NCBI GenBank assembly: GCA_017303895.1
Contig: JAFLBF010000008.1
Span: 72,813-136,812 of the forward strand
Length of the DNA stretch: 64,000 nt
From: Bacteroidota bacterium
GTDB taxonomy: Bacteria; Bacteroidota; Bacteroidia; 2-12-FULL-35-15
Direction of reading: 5' to 3'
In this document: positions 1 through 9,124 of the stretch, piece by piece
Numbering within the stretch: position 1 is the first letter of the stretch
How the letters are laid out: each line of letters starts with the position of its first letter
Position numbers and translations under genes: made by a program
Notes under the pieces: generated by a model
What the model was told of the DNA's origin: nothing
The model's database searches: none
Seen by the model: the letters and a program-made list of their open reading frames with translations, nothing else

Positions 1-786
1 TGGAAAAAAAACAGTATAGCTTACAGATTATTATTCTATTTCGAAAAACGACAAACCCAAAGAGCTGCTTTTCTAATTGCAGCATCAGAAGGCATGAAAC
101 AATATGCTCAAAAAAAATATGGACATACGAAAAACAATTTTTTCGTAAAACCTGCCTGTGTTGACCTTGAGCTTTTCTCAGAGAAAAATATAAAAAACAA
201 AGTATTATTAGATCAATTAGAACTTCATAACAAAATAATAGGTGTATATGCCGGTAAATTTGGTGGAATTTATCTTAAACAAGAGGTTTTTGATTTCTTT
301 AAAGTAGCACATGACTTTTGGGGTGATAGATTTAGAGTTTTACTTCTTTCTTCACACACTTCAGATGAAATAAAAGACATGACAGTGAAAGCTGACTTGA
401 ATGACAAGATCATTATTCATAAATTTGTAAAACATCAGGAGGTTCCTGATTATATGGGACTGGCAGATTTTGCTATTACTCCGGTAAAATCCGTAGAGAC
501 GAAGAAGTATTGTACCCCCATAAAAGATGGTGAATATTGGGCCTTGGGATTACCGGTCGTCATAACTCAAAATATATCTGACGACTCCGATATAATTGAG
601 AAAAACAACATTGGCTATATTCTTAAAGCTTTAAACAACACTGAATATCTAAAAGCAGTGAATGTATTAGATCAACTTATCCAGTATACTCCAAAAACAG
701 AATTATACGAAAAAATAAGAGCTATCGCCTCACAGCGTAGAAATTTTAGAATAGCCAAAGAGATCTATCAAATAGTTTATAAATAA
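1..786 (+). CDS. Glycosyltransferase family 4-like, 5'-truncated
   Basis: The reading frame is open from base 1 (it begins W-K-K-N-S-I-A-Y) through the first internal ATG at 94, so the gene enters from the left and only the last 261 residues are present. The visible part looks like the C-terminal Rossmann half of a GT-B glycosyltransferase: a strand-turn IIGVYAGKFGG opening, a middle stretch ending DYMGLADFAITPVKS, and a GLPVVIT segment near the nucleotide-sugar site. It probably transfers a sugar during surface-polysaccharide assembly. A methyltransferase gene follows after 17 bases, suggesting a glycan cluster extending left of the window. Donor and acceptor cannot be read. Confidence 0.8.
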   Translation, partial: WKKNSIAYRLLFYFEKRQTQRAAFLIAASEGMKQYAQKKYGHTKNNFFVKPACVDLELFSEKNIKNKVLLDQLELHNKIIGVYAGKFGGIYLKQEVFDFFKVAHDFWGDRFRVLLLSSHTSDEIKDMTVKADLNDKIIIHKFVKHQEVPDYMGLADFAITPVKSVETKKYCTPIKDGEYWALGLPVVITQNISDDSDIIEKNNIGYILKALNNTEYLKAVNVLDQLIQYTPKTELYEKIRAIASQRRNFRIAKEIYQIVYK

Positions 787-803
787 TCTGAAAAAATTAC
801 AAC

Positions 804-1715
804 TTGAAAACAATTTCTTACACCTTCCATACTATTGGACACTGCAATATGTGTGGCAGCAATATAAATGAACATACAATTTTGGGTAAAAGGCTAAATA
901 AATCACAAGGAGCCTTTCCTCAAAAGAAAACAGGAATAACAACAACAATTGTTAGATGCAATAATTGCCAACTTGTTTTTTCTAACCCATTACCTATTCC
1001 TGCCAATTTGCAAGATCACTATGGCGTACCTCCTGAAAATTATTGGAAACCCGAGTATTTTGAAATGGATCCCAATTATTTTAAAAATGAAATTGAAACA
1101 CTTAAAACATTAAAAAAGATTGAATTAAACACAAAGGCACTCGATATTGGAGCGGGTCTTGGGAAGTGTATGATCGCATTAAAAAATGCCGGATTTGACG
1201 CCTATGGATTGGAGCCGTCTAAACCTTTTTATCAACAAGCAATTGATAAGCTACATATTCCTGAAGGCAAATTAAAATTATGCTCAATAGAAGAAGCTGA
1301 ATATCCTGAGAATGAATTTGACTTTATAACATTTGGGGCCGTTTTGGAACATTTATACGATCCATCCGACTCAATTAAAAAAGCAATCAAATGGCTAAAA
1401 CCCGGAGGCATCGTTCATATTGAAGTACCATCATCGAAATGGTTCATCAACAAGCTAATCAATTTTGCCTACAATATCAGGGGACTTGACTATGTTGGTA
1501 ATATCAGTCCAATGCATACTCCTTTCCATTTATATGAATTTGGGATAAAAAGTTTTGAATTAAACGGCAAAGCAAATAAATATTCCATCATTCATCAACA
1601 ACATTTTGTTTGCGAAACCTATATGCCTAAAGTGATAGATGTTATAACAAAACCATATATGAAAATGACAAATACAGGAATGCAATTGGTGGTATGGTTA
1701 AAGAAAGATCAATAG
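804..1715 (+). CDS. Class I SAM-dependent methyltransferase with N-terminal zinc-ribbon-like motif
   Basis: A 303-residue protein. Two Cys pairs near the N-terminus (CNMC about residue 14, CNNC about residue 51) look like a small zinc-binding ribbon. A methyltransferase fold follows: motif I LDIGAGLGK near residue 113, an acidic strand end YGLEPS, and FGAVLEHLYDP of the Methyltransf_23 type. TTG at 804 is chosen because the next ATG, at 849, would remove the first Cys of CNMC. Proteins with this layout often methylate sugars or small metabolites, and the glycosyltransferase 17 bases upstream supports a glycan substrate. The substrate itself is unknown. It converges on the minus-strand gene ending at 1724. 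Confidence 0.8.
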   Translation: MKTISYTFHTIGHCNMCGSNINEHTILGKRLNKSQGAFPQKKTGITTTIVRCNNCQLVFSNPLPIPANLQDHYGVPPENYWKPEYFEMDPNYFKNEIETLKTLKKIELNTKALDIGAGLGKCMIALKNAGFDAYGLEPSKPFYQQAIDKLHIPEGKLKLCSIEEAEYPENEFDFITFGAVLEHLYDPSDSIKKAIKWLKPGGIVHIEVPSSKWFINKLINFAYNIRGLDYVGNISPMHTPFHLYEFGIKSFELNGKANKYSIIHQQHFVCETYMPKVIDVITKPYMKMTNTGMQLVVWLKKDQ

Positions 1716-1723
1716 AAAATGAA

Positions 1724-3094
1724 TTATCTTTCTTTCTTCTTCTTCATGATATAATCAATAATGAATAGGGTTGTAACAAAGAATGGAAGGATCGGTATTT
1801 TAAATCGAACCAATGCCCCAAAATTAGAAGTTGTTAAACCTATCATAAAAGCAAATAGTATCGTAAATATTGCACAAAATAAAAGCAAAGGGTTTTTCAG
1901 AATTATTCTAAAAGTGCCAATGATTTTAGTTTTGTATAATATGTAAAGTGTAAATATCAACAAAAATAAATTCTCTAAACCGGCAATAAAAAGTACAATA
2001 CTTCTACTTTCCCATATATATGGCCGGAACATACCAGCGTTCATTGCCGGAAAAAACAGACTCATCATTCCCCCAAAAGAGCCATCGAAGTCGCCAATAT
2101 TAAAACTGGAGCCTCCATAGTAATCTTGCTTAAGATCGTAATTTGTAATGGCTGCCGTTTCCAATGCATTATCAATTGAAAATTTCGACATATTATCCCC
2201 TAACTGAGTTAATACAAAATATGAAAGAAAAGATACTCCTAAGATCAAGATTGGGAATAGAAATATAGACAAAAACTTACTCCTCAATTTAGCCATTTTA
2301 TCGTAGAATATCCATAAAAGTCCGCCAGGGAATAGCACTAAAAATATATAAGGTTTAATACTAATAATGATCCATGCACTTATAAATAAAAATATTGCCA
2401 GCATCCATGTGCGGTCTTTTTTAACAAACAATTGATGTGCACAATAAACGAATAGGGCCGATGCGGTGTATGTAAACGTATCTTTTGACACTCCCCCTGC
2501 CCAGAATAAGGGGGAGGGAAAATACAGAACAGCAATTGCGATCTTATTTTCAATTTCTGGAACATATCCTTGAAATAATTGAAATAATTTCCATATTCCT
2601 AAGTAGGAAAAGTAGGCTAGTAAAACAGAGGTAAGAAAATAACTTTTCCCTGTTAAAACAGTCAAAATACTGGTCAATTTAACAACCATAAACGTTTTAG
2701 AATCTGCATACAAATAACTCCAGGGATAACCTGTTTTATCTGTAAACAAAGAATGTGATTCAGGAGAAGGAGGATTGAACAATACTTCAAAATATTTACT
2801 GGGACTTTGATAGCACAACTTTGCCATTGCCATGGATGATTCAAAATAAGATGTTGTATCGCCTCCTCCGTAATAATACAAATAGATCAAGCAAAAGACC
2901 AAAGAGCCAAAAAGTTTGGCTATCAATCCTTTCATGTAAAAACGATAAACCGGCTCCCGGATACTTTTTTTTTGCGAATAGATAAAAGAAAACGAAAGCA
3001 AGGCTAACAACAAAACAGCTAAAGCAACAAACTCCCATGTCTCGGGAACTATCCGCTGATCATATTCCCATATTTCGCGCTCCTGTAGACCCAC
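1724..3094 (-). CDS. Polytopic membrane protein, possibly polysaccharide polymerase or GT-C-like
   Basis: A 456-residue protein with roughly nine or ten hydrophobic segments and a conserved-looking loop YYGGGDTTSYF near residue 75. A second loop, PLFWAGGVSKDTFTY, follows about residue 200. The layout (short cytoplasmic tail, large loops between helices) recalls EpsG/Wzy-type polymerases and GT-C enzymes, but no family signature is certain. The start is GTG at 3094; no in-frame ATG lies near it. It begins 8 bases after galE stops, so it is probably co-transcribed with galE and acts on a galactose-containing glycan. Function remains inferred from context only. Confidence 0.65.
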   Translation of the reverse strand: MGLQEREIWEYDQRIVPETWEFVALAVLLLALLSFSFIYSQKKSIREPVYRFYMKGLIAKLFGSLVFCLIYLYYYGGGDTTSYFESSMAMAKLCYQSPSKYFEVLFNPPSPESHSLFTDKTGYPWSYLYADSKTFMVVKLTSILTVLTGKSYFLTSVLLAYFSYLGIWKLFQLFQGYVPEIENKIAIAVLYFPSPLFWAGGVSKDTFTYTASALFVYCAHQLFVKKDRTWMLAIFLFISAWIIISIKPYIFLVLFPGGLLWIFYDKMAKLRSKFLSIFLFPILILGVSFLSYFVLTQLGDNMSKFSIDNALETAAITNYDLKQDYYGGSSFNIGDFDGSFGGMMSLFFPAMNAGMFRPYIWESRSIVLFIAGLENLFLLIFTLYILYKTKIIGTFRIILKNPLLLFCAIFTILFAFMIGLTTSNFGALVRFKIPILPFFVTTLFIIDYIMKKKKER

Positions 3095-3102
3095 CTAGAT
3101 GC

Positions 3103-4140
3103 TTATTTACTTTGTTTAGCAATATTTTGCTCCCACTTCCAGGCACTAGCCATCATTTCATCAAGACTATACTTTGCCTTCCAACCCAATTCTTTTTCTG
3201 TAAAAGAAGTATCAGAATAGATAGCCTCCACATCACCCGGTCTGCGTGATCCTATCTTATAATTCAATTTTTGTCCGGAAACCTTTTCAAAAGAAGCGAT
3301 CGCCTCTAATACACTTACGCCATTACCTGTTCCCAAATTAAATATGCTGAAACTGGAATATTGCTTATTATCCACTAAATATTCCAGTGCATTTATATGT
3401 GCCAAAGCAATATCCGAAACATGAATATAGTCACGAATACAGGAGCCATCCCTAGTCTTGTAATCTGTTCCCCATACATTCATTTCTTTCATTCTTCCAC
3501 TTGCTGTTTGTGTAATTATAGGCACTAAGCTACTTGGCTTATTGATCGGATTTTCTCCATTTAAACCGGAAATATGCGCACCTACCGGATTAAAATAGCG
3601 AAGTGCGATCATTTGCAAATGAGGAAATGCTTTTGAATAATCCTTAAGTATTTCTTCTCCTACCTGTTTTGTAAAGGCATAAGGCGACTCTGCTTTATTT
3701 AATTTAGTTTGCTCATTAACAGGCAATGAATCAATATTTCCATACACAGAACAAGAGGACGAAAAAATGAAATTCTTTACATTAAATTTCAAACAAGCTT
3801 CTAATACATTTAATTCAGAGTTGATATTGTTATGATAATATTTATAAGGATCAGCAACCGATTCCGGAACAGCTTTATAAGCGGCAAAATGAATTACTCC
3901 AACAACATTAGGATATTGCTTAAAGACATCGAATGTCTTTTCTCGATCACACAAGTCGATTGTGTGTGCATCAATATCTTTATTGGTGATTTTTTTAATA
4001 TTTGAATATGTCTCTTTTGATGAATTAGAAAAATTATCGATGGATACAACGTGATAATTCGTCTTTTCAAGCAACTCAATTATTGTATGTGAACCTATGT
4101 AACCGGCACCACCGGTTACTATTACAGTCGGCTTATTCAT
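3103..4140 (-). CDS. galE: UDP-glucose 4-epimerase
   Basis: A 345-residue extended SDR enzyme of normal GalE length. It shows the NAD-binding motif GGAGYIGSH at residues 9-17, the active-site serine region SSSCSVYG, and the catalytic SPYAFTK (YxxxK) motif near residue 150. The late ALRYFNPVGAH segment is typical of GalE. It interconverts UDP-glucose and UDP-galactose in the cytoplasm, supplying galactose for glycan synthesis. It sits 6 bases after a small STAS-like gene and 8 bases before a polytopic membrane protein, forming a three-gene minus-strand operon. The closest alternative is a related UDP-hexose or UDP-uronate epimerase, but the motifs favour GalE strongly. Confidence 0.93.
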   Translation of the reverse strand: MNKPTVIVTGGAGYIGSHTIIELLEKTNYHVVSIDNFSNSSKETYSNIKKITNKDIDAHTIDLCDREKTFDVFKQYPNVVGVIHFAAYKAVPESVADPYKYYHNNINSELNVLEACLKFNVKNFIFSSSCSVYGNIDSLPVNEQTKLNKAESPYAFTKQVGEEILKDYSKAFPHLQMIALRYFNPVGAHISGLNGENPINKPSSLVPIITQTASGRMKEMNVWGTDYKTRDGSCIRDYIHVSDIALAHINALEYLVDNKQYSSFSIFNLGTGNGVSVLEAIASFEKVSGQKLNYKIGSRRPGDVEAIYSDTSFTEKELGWKAKYSLDEMMASAWKWEQNIAKQSK

Positions 4141-4146
4141 TAAATC

Positions 4147-4560
4147 CTATTTTTTTTGTTTCAAATACTTTTCCCCCGGTAATACATAGAAAGAGTTTAA
4201 CCATTTTAAAGCAGCACTTTTACTTGTAAACATTTTTAATGGCACATTAGGTTTGTAAATTTTCAAATACAGATTAAACATTATCCTATTCGCAACGGAA
4301 CCGGTTACATAAGCAATGGCGATCCTGTTCTTTGTAGCTTCGTCTGTTTGACCATAAGCCTTAGCATCATCTGTTACCGTATAATCTTCTGAAGCATCAA
4401 TCAATACCAAAGCTTTTTTACCCCCTAAAAGATCGTTTGATACACGATAATATTCTTTGATCTTTTCAAGCGTAACAGTTGTACCTTTAAAAAATCGAAT
4501 CTGTAAAATCCCATCATCATCAATGTGCATTTCAGCAACTGATGTACTCACTTTGTCCAT
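4147..4560 (-). CDS. Small STAS/SpoIIAA-like protein of unknown function
   Basis: A 137-residue soluble protein beginning MDKVSTSVAEMHIDDDG. It has an alternating strand/helix pattern with VLIDASEDYTVT near the middle and a final FTSKSAALKWLNSF, resembling the SpoIIAA/STAS-like small proteins common in Bacteroidota (DUF7793-type). A GTG 30 bases upstream is open, but the promoter -7 box at 4592-4599 would place transcription initiation near it, so ATG at 4560 is preferred. It is the first gene of an operon with galE, 6 bases downstream. A regulatory or scaffold role is only a guess. Confidence 0.65.
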   Translation of the reverse strand: MDKVSTSVAEMHIDDDGILQIRFFKGTTVTLEKIKEYYRVSNDLLGGKKALVLIDASEDYTVTDDAKAYGQTDEATKNRIAIAYVTGSVANRIMFNLYLKIYKPNVPLKMFTSKSAALKWLNSFYVLPGEKYLKQKK

Positions 4561-4591
4561 TCTATAAATTATTATTGCACGGGGATGCACT

Positions 4592-4623
4592 CAAAAATAA
4601 TCATTTTAATCATTCCATTTCAA
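4592..4623 (-). promoter_or_regulatory. Bacteroidota-type promoter of the STAS-like/galE operon
   Basis: On the minus strand a TATTTTTG box (4599-4592) matches the TAnnTTTG -7 consensus of Bacteroidota primary sigma factor. A TTG (4623-4621) lies 21 bases upstream as a -33 element. The box ends 31 bases before the chosen start at 4560. Confidence 0.6.
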
Positions 4624-4689
4624 GTATATTTTCTCTTACTGAATTTATTTTTAACTTTACAAGAAATTAAACAATTCTCCTTTAGATTT

Positions 4690-6921
4690 ATGCAAGAGCA
4701 ACAACCTGTTATCGACCTGGAAGCCGAGAAAAAAGAGATCCTCAATCGCTATAAAGCCCTATTAAAAGCATGTAAAAGAACTTTAGAGAAGGGCGATAAA
4801 CTTCTTATTCGAAAGGCATTTGATATATCCTTGGAAGCTCACAAGGATATGCGCAGAAAATCGGGAGAACCCTACATCTACCACCCTATTGCTGTTGCCC
4901 ATATCTGTGCGGAAGAAATCGGACTAGGTACCACTTCCGTTGTTTGTGCCTTATTGCATGACGTTGTGGAAGACACTGATCTGACACTCGAAGATATTGA
5001 AGGTTTGTTTGGTGAAAAGGTAGCAAAGATCATTGATGGGCTGACTAAAATATCAGGGGTGTTTGATCAAGGACAAGGCACCTCCATTCAAGCAGAGAAC
5101 TTCCGGAAAATGCTCCTTACACTTTCGGAAGATGTTCGCGTGATATTGATCAAATTGGCTGACAGACTTCATAACATGCGCACCTTAGACAGCATGAAAC
5201 GTGATAAGCAGCTGAAGATCGCTTCTGAAACACTTTATTTATATGCTCCTCTGGCACATCGTTTAGGACTAAATGCCATTAAAACAGAGTTAGAAGATCT
5301 GGGATTAAAATATACCGAGCCTGAAACATACAATGAAATTCAACAGAAATTACAGGAAGGGGAAGCTGATCGTAAAAAATTCATTGCTAAATTCATTGAG
5401 CCGATCAAGGAAATTCTGAATGAACAAGGATTAAAGGCCAAGATCATTGGTCGTCCCAAGTCAATCTACTCCATCAACAATAAGATCAAAACCAAAGGAG
5501 TAACCTTTGAAGAAATATTTGACCTGTTTGCTATCCGTATCATTATTGATACAACACAAGAAAAAGAAAAAGCAGATTGCTGGAGAGTATATTCTATTGT
5601 TACCGACTTTTATCATCCAAGTCCGGAAAGGCTTCGTGATTGGATTTCCACCCCAAAAGCAAATGGTTATGAAAGCTTACATACCACAGTTATGGGACCG
5701 GAAGGAAAATGGGTAGAAGTACAGATTCGTACTGTTCGAATGGATGAACTTGCAGAAAAGGGATACGCTGCTCATTGGAAATACAAGGACAGCGCGAATG
5801 AAAATCAATTGGATGACTGGATCAGAAAGATCCGTGAGATCCTAGAAAATCCACAAGAGAACGCTCTTGAATTTTTGGATGATTTCAAATTGAATTTATT
5901 TGCTGATGAGATCTTTGCTTTCACTCCAAAAGGTGAAATGAAAACCCTCCCGGTGAATGCCACCGCACTTGACTTTGCATTTGACATTCACACCAAAGTA
6001 GGTGAAAAGTGTATTGGTGCAAAAGTCAATCACAAATTAGTTCCTCTCAGCTATAAATTAAAAAGTGGTGATCAGGTAGAAGTACTTACATCGAGTAAAC
6101 AAACACCAAAAGAAGATTGGCTAGGCTATGTTGTTACTGCCCGCGCAAAAGCTAAGATCAAAAATGCCTTAAAAGAAGAAAGGAAACGAATTGCTGATGA
6201 TGGGCGTGAGATGCTGGAACGCAAATTCAATCACTTAAAGATCGATTTTACAGTTCAAAACATCAACGAATTAGCGAACTACTTCAAATTGCCAAGCAGT
6301 CAAGAGTTGTTCTATCGTATAGCAGTTGGAAATATTGACCTGAAACATTTAAAAGATTTCCGGCAGGAACACGGTAAGATCGTTCATAAATCGGGCGAGA
6401 TAAGCAAAAAGACAGAGCACCACAAATCATTGGAGCAGATCGTATCTGAAACCCGTGGAAAGTCTGACATGCTTGTTATTGGTGAAAACTTGCAAAAGAT
6501 CGATTATAAACTTTCACCTTGCTGCAATCCTATTCCCGGTGATGACGTTTTCGGTTTCATTACCATTAATGAAGGAATTAAGATCCACCGCGTTAATTGT
6601 CCGAATGCGCTTCAATTACTTGCGAACTATGCCTATAGAGTTGTAAAAGCTAAATGGACCAACCAGGAATTGATCTCCTTCTTAGCCGGAATTAGAATCA
6701 CAGGAATTGATGAATTGGGCTTAGTAAACAATATTACTAAGCTTATTTCCAACGAATTGAATGTAAATATGCGATCCATCAGTTTTGATACCAACGATGG
6801 AACCTTCGAAGGAACGATCATGGTCTTTGTTCAGGATACCAATCACCTGACAGAATTAATGAAAAAACTGAAAAAAGTTAATGGGGTATTAACGGTTACC
6901 CGTATCGATAGCAATGGATAA
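4690..6921 (+). CDS. relA: Bifunctional (p)ppGpp synthetase/hydrolase, RelA/SpoT family
   Basis: A 743-residue long RSH protein. Order of domains: an HD hydrolase domain (YHPIAVAH and LLHDVVEDTD, about residues 60-110); a synthetase domain (GRPKSIYSI and PKANGYESLHTTV, about 255-360); a TGS domain about 400-465; and a C-terminal ACT domain after residue 665. It makes and degrades the stringent-response alarmone in the cytoplasm. The intact HD motif argues that hydrolysis is retained. The open frame extends to 4585, but that extension is AT-rich, hydrophobic and lies in the divergent promoter region, so ATG 4690 (MQEQQP) is chosen. Confidence 0.95.
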   Translation: MQEQQPVIDLEAEKKEILNRYKALLKACKRTLEKGDKLLIRKAFDISLEAHKDMRRKSGEPYIYHPIAVAHICAEEIGLGTTSVVCALLHDVVEDTDLTLEDIEGLFGEKVAKIIDGLTKISGVFDQGQGTSIQAENFRKMLLTLSEDVRVILIKLADRLHNMRTLDSMKRDKQLKIASETLYLYAPLAHRLGLNAIKTELEDLGLKYTEPETYNEIQQKLQEGEADRKKFIAKFIEPIKEILNEQGLKAKIIGRPKSIYSINNKIKTKGVTFEEIFDLFAIRIIIDTTQEKEKADCWRVYSIVTDFYHPSPERLRDWISTPKANGYESLHTTVMGPEGKWVEVQIRTVRMDELAEKGYAAHWKYKDSANENQLDDWIRKIREILENPQENALEFLDDFKLNLFADEIFAFTPKGEMKTLPVNATALDFAFDIHTKVGEKCIGAKVNHKLVPLSYKLKSGDQVEVLTSSKQTPKEDWLGYVVTARAKAKIKNALKEERKRIADDGREMLERKFNHLKIDFTVQNINELANYFKLPSSQELFYRIAVGNIDLKHLKDFRQEHGKIVHKSGEISKKTEHHKSLEQIVSETRGKSDMLVIGENLQKIDYKLSPCCNPIPGDDVFGFITINEGIKIHRVNCPNALQLLANYAYRVVKAKWTNQELISFLAGIRITGIDELGLVNNITKLISNELNVNMRSISFDTNDGTFEGTIMVFVQDTNHLTELMKKLKKVNGVLTVTRIDSNG

Positions 6922-6922
6922 T

Positions 6923-6956
6923 ATTTCCGGTTTTACCATTGGGTAAAATCGGAAAT
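6923..6956. terminator. 15-bp inverted repeat between convergent genes
   Basis: Arms 6923-6937 and 6942-6956 form a 15-pair stem with one G-U pair and an ATTG loop. It lies just after the relA stop and overlaps the last codons of the minus-strand FMN reductase. There is no run of T after it, so it may be a weak terminator, an mRNA-end stabiliser, or chance. Confidence 0.4.
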
Positions 6957-7454
6957 GTGCTTTTCTAATACTTTCATAGTATTGAGATCAGTCAAATTTC
7001 CACTTTCGCTAATCAAGGATAACACGCTGGAAATCGGTAACTTATTAGGATGGACATGCATACCTAAATAATTCAAAACGCCAGTCAGATGTTCCATTCC
7101 CCGTAAATTTCCTGCCCGGCCACTGGCTACACCCACTAAGCCAACTTTCTTTCCTCTATTCAGATCAGGATGGATCGCATCAAAAAACACCTTTAAAATA
7201 CCGGGATAACTGCCATTATATTCCGGAGAAATGACCACTATTTTTTGAACACCGATGATATATTGATCCAATAATTGTTGAAATCTTGTTGAACGTTTAT
7301 TGAAAACTTCATTAAAGGCAATATCTGCAGGAACATCTTCCAAAGATAACAACTGACAAGTAACCCCTTGTTTTTCCATCAGTTGCATGTATTTTTTACT
7401 CACTTTCAAGGTGCTGCTGTTAGGCCTGTTGGTAGCGGAAATAATGGTGATCAT
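6933..7454 (-). CDS. NADPH-dependent FMN reductase-like flavoprotein
   Basis: A 173-residue flavodoxin-like protein. The phosphate-binding start IISATNRPNSSTLKVS and the SPEYNGSYPGILKVFFD segment about residue 78 are hallmarks of the NADPH-dependent FMN reductase (azoreductase/ArsH-like) family, and GLVGVASGRAGN follows about residue 107. It should be a cytoplasmic oxidoreductase using FMN and NAD(P)H; the acceptor (quinone, azo dye, chromate or flavin itself) cannot be decided. It is a single gene convergent with relA, whose end shares an inverted repeat with the last codons here. Confidence 0.88.
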   Translation of the reverse strand: MITIISATNRPNSSTLKVSKKYMQLMEKQGVTCQLLSLEDVPADIAFNEVFNKRSTRFQQLLDQYIIGVQKIVVISPEYNGSYPGILKVFFDAIHPDLNRGKKVGLVGVASGRAGNLRGMEHLTGVLNYLGMHVHPNKLPISSVLSLISESGNLTDLNTMKVLEKHISDFTQW

Positions 7455-7574
7455 AAGGCAATATTATTAACAAAAATGTGTTTAAAAATCCATAATAAGT
7501 TTTGGGGCTTAAAAACCTCAAAAAACCTTAATTTTAGTCCTCTTTAAAAACAAAAGTACGAATTAAGATCAAAT

Positions 7575-8255
7575 ATGAATATAACATATTACGGGCACTC
7601 TTGTTTTGGAATTGAGTTGAATGGAAAGAATTTACTTTTTGACCCGTTTATCAGTCCGAACGAACTTGCAAAAAATATTGATGCCACAACTGTAAAGGCT
7701 GATTACATTTTGATATCGCACGGACATGAGGATCACATAGCGGATGCAGTTAGCATTGCTCAAAGAACGGGAGCAAAAGTGATCTGCAACTGGGAAATAC
7801 ATGTTTGGCTGAACAACAAAGGAGTTACCAATACACATCCAATGAATATTGGTGGAAAGTGGAAGTTTGATTTCGGAAATGTAAAATGTGTAGCAGCAGC
7901 CCATTCCAGCAGTTTGCCGGACGGAACATATGGCGGAAACCCAATGGGTTTCATTGTTGAGTCTGATGAAGCCAATTTTTATTATGCAGGGGATACAGCT
8001 CTAACTTATGACATGAAACTCATAGGCGATTACAGAAAGATCCATTTTGCATTTTTACCAATAGGCGATAATTTTACAATGGGAATAGATAATGCGATCA
8101 TTGCTGCTGATTTTATCAAGTGTAGAAAGATCATCGGTATGCATTACGATACATTTGGATACATAAAAATTGACAAGGAAGTAGCATCCAAAAAATTTGA
8201 GAACGCAGGCAATAGTCTTGCACTTTTCAATATTGGAGAAACAAAAGAATTTTAA
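7575..8255 (+). CDS. UPF0173-type metal-dependent hydrolase (beta-lactamase fold)
   Basis: A 226-residue protein with a metallo-beta-lactamase fold: GHSCFGIEL at the N-terminus, the metal-binding HGHEDHIAD (HxHxDH) motif about residue 52, an AAHSSS His about residue 112, YAGDTA about residue 138, and a terminal MHYDTFGYI His. These match the UPF0173/UlaG-like family of predicted metal-dependent hydrolases. The substrate is unknown for most members. It lies 25 bases ahead of parA on the same strand, so the two may share a transcript, although nothing links it functionally to chromosome partitioning. Confidence 0.88.
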   Translation: MNITYYGHSCFGIELNGKNLLFDPFISPNELAKNIDATTVKADYILISHGHEDHIADAVSIAQRTGAKVICNWEIHVWLNNKGVTNTHPMNIGGKWKFDFGNVKCVAAAHSSSLPDGTYGGNPMGFIVESDEANFYYAGDTALTYDMKLIGDYRKIHFAFLPIGDNFTMGIDNAIIAADFIKCRKIIGMHYDTFGYIKIDKEVASKKFENAGNSLALFNIGETKEF

Positions 8256-8280
8256 AAACGATCATATACTAATCAAAGGG

Positions 8281-9093
8281 ATGGGAAAAATAATAGCAAT
8301 TGCGAACCAGAAAGGTGGAGTTGGAAAAACGACTACAGCAATAAATTTAGCAGCAAGTTTGGCCGTTTTAGAGTTTAAAACATTGTTGATCGATGCCGAT
8401 CCGCAGGCGAATTCAACGTCTGGTGTTGGTTTTGATCCGAAAAACATCAAAACGGGGATCTATGAATGTATCATTGATGGTGTTAATCCAAAAGACATAA
8501 TTCTACAAACCGAAACACCTAATTTATTTCTATTACCTGCTCATATCGACTTAGTGGGAGCTGAAATTGAAATGATCAACCTTCCTAACAGAGAGAAAAT
8601 GATGAAAATGGCATTAGAGCCAATCAAGAATCAATATGATTTCATCATTGTTGACTGCTCGCCTTCTTTGGGACTGATCACAGTAAATGCGCTTACTGCA
8701 GCCGATTCTGTTATTATTCCTGTACAATGCGAATATTTTGCATTGGAAGGATTGGGCAAATTATTGAACACTATCAAGATCGTTCAATCACGCTTAAATC
8801 CGGAATTAGCAATAGAAGGAATTCTACTGACCATGTACGATATGCGTCTAAGATTAAGTAATCAGGTGGTAGAAGAAGTGAAAACACACTTCCAGCAAAT
8901 GGTATTTGACACGATCATTCAACGGAATACCAAACTAGGTGAAGCACCAAGCTTCGGACAAAGTATCATCATGCACGATGCAAGCGGTAAAGCGGCTATC
9001 AATTACTTGAATCTAGCACGTGAAATCCTTCAAAAAAATGGATTAACAAGATTGAATGACTCTGAAAAGATCATTAATGTAGAAGAAAATTAA
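8281..9093 (+). CDS. parA: Chromosome partitioning ATPase ParA/Soj
   Basis: A 270-residue ParA-family ATPase. The deviant Walker A KGGVGKTTTAIN begins about residue 10, IDADPQANST follows near residue 39, and the Walker B-like FIIVDCSPSLG near residue 120. It works with ParB at parS sites near the origin to segregate chromosomes. The frame is open back to 8197 inside the preceding gene, but homologues start at MGKIIAIANQKGG, which is ATG 8281. parB follows 31 bases later. Confidence 0.95.
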   Translation: MGKIIAIANQKGGVGKTTTAINLAASLAVLEFKTLLIDADPQANSTSGVGFDPKNIKTGIYECIIDGVNPKDIILQTETPNLFLLPAHIDLVGAEIEMINLPNREKMMKMALEPIKNQYDFIIVDCSPSLGLITVNALTAADSVIIPVQCEYFALEGLGKLLNTIKIVQSRLNPELAIEGILLTMYDMRLRLSNQVVEEVKTHFQQMVFDTIIQRNTKLGEAPSFGQSIIMHDASGKAAINYLNLAREILQKNGLTRLNDSEKIINVEEN

Positions 9094-9124
9094 GTAGAAC
9101 GAATACGATAAACAAAAGGAAAAC

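Noticed and set aside
4585-4689. N-terminal hydrophobic extension of the RelA/SpoT protein
   Set aside because: It is AT-rich, overlaps the divergent promoter and does not resemble the family N-terminus; ATG 4690 is used.
8197-8280. Longer ParA start overlapping the hydrolase gene
   Set aside because: Homologues begin at MGKIIAIANQKGG; the extension is the hydrolase end read in another frame.
9017-9022. CACGTG within parA as a parS site
   Set aside because: Flanking bases match the parS palindrome at only 11 of 16 positions. Another CACGTG inside parB (9807-9812) also has no matching flanks.
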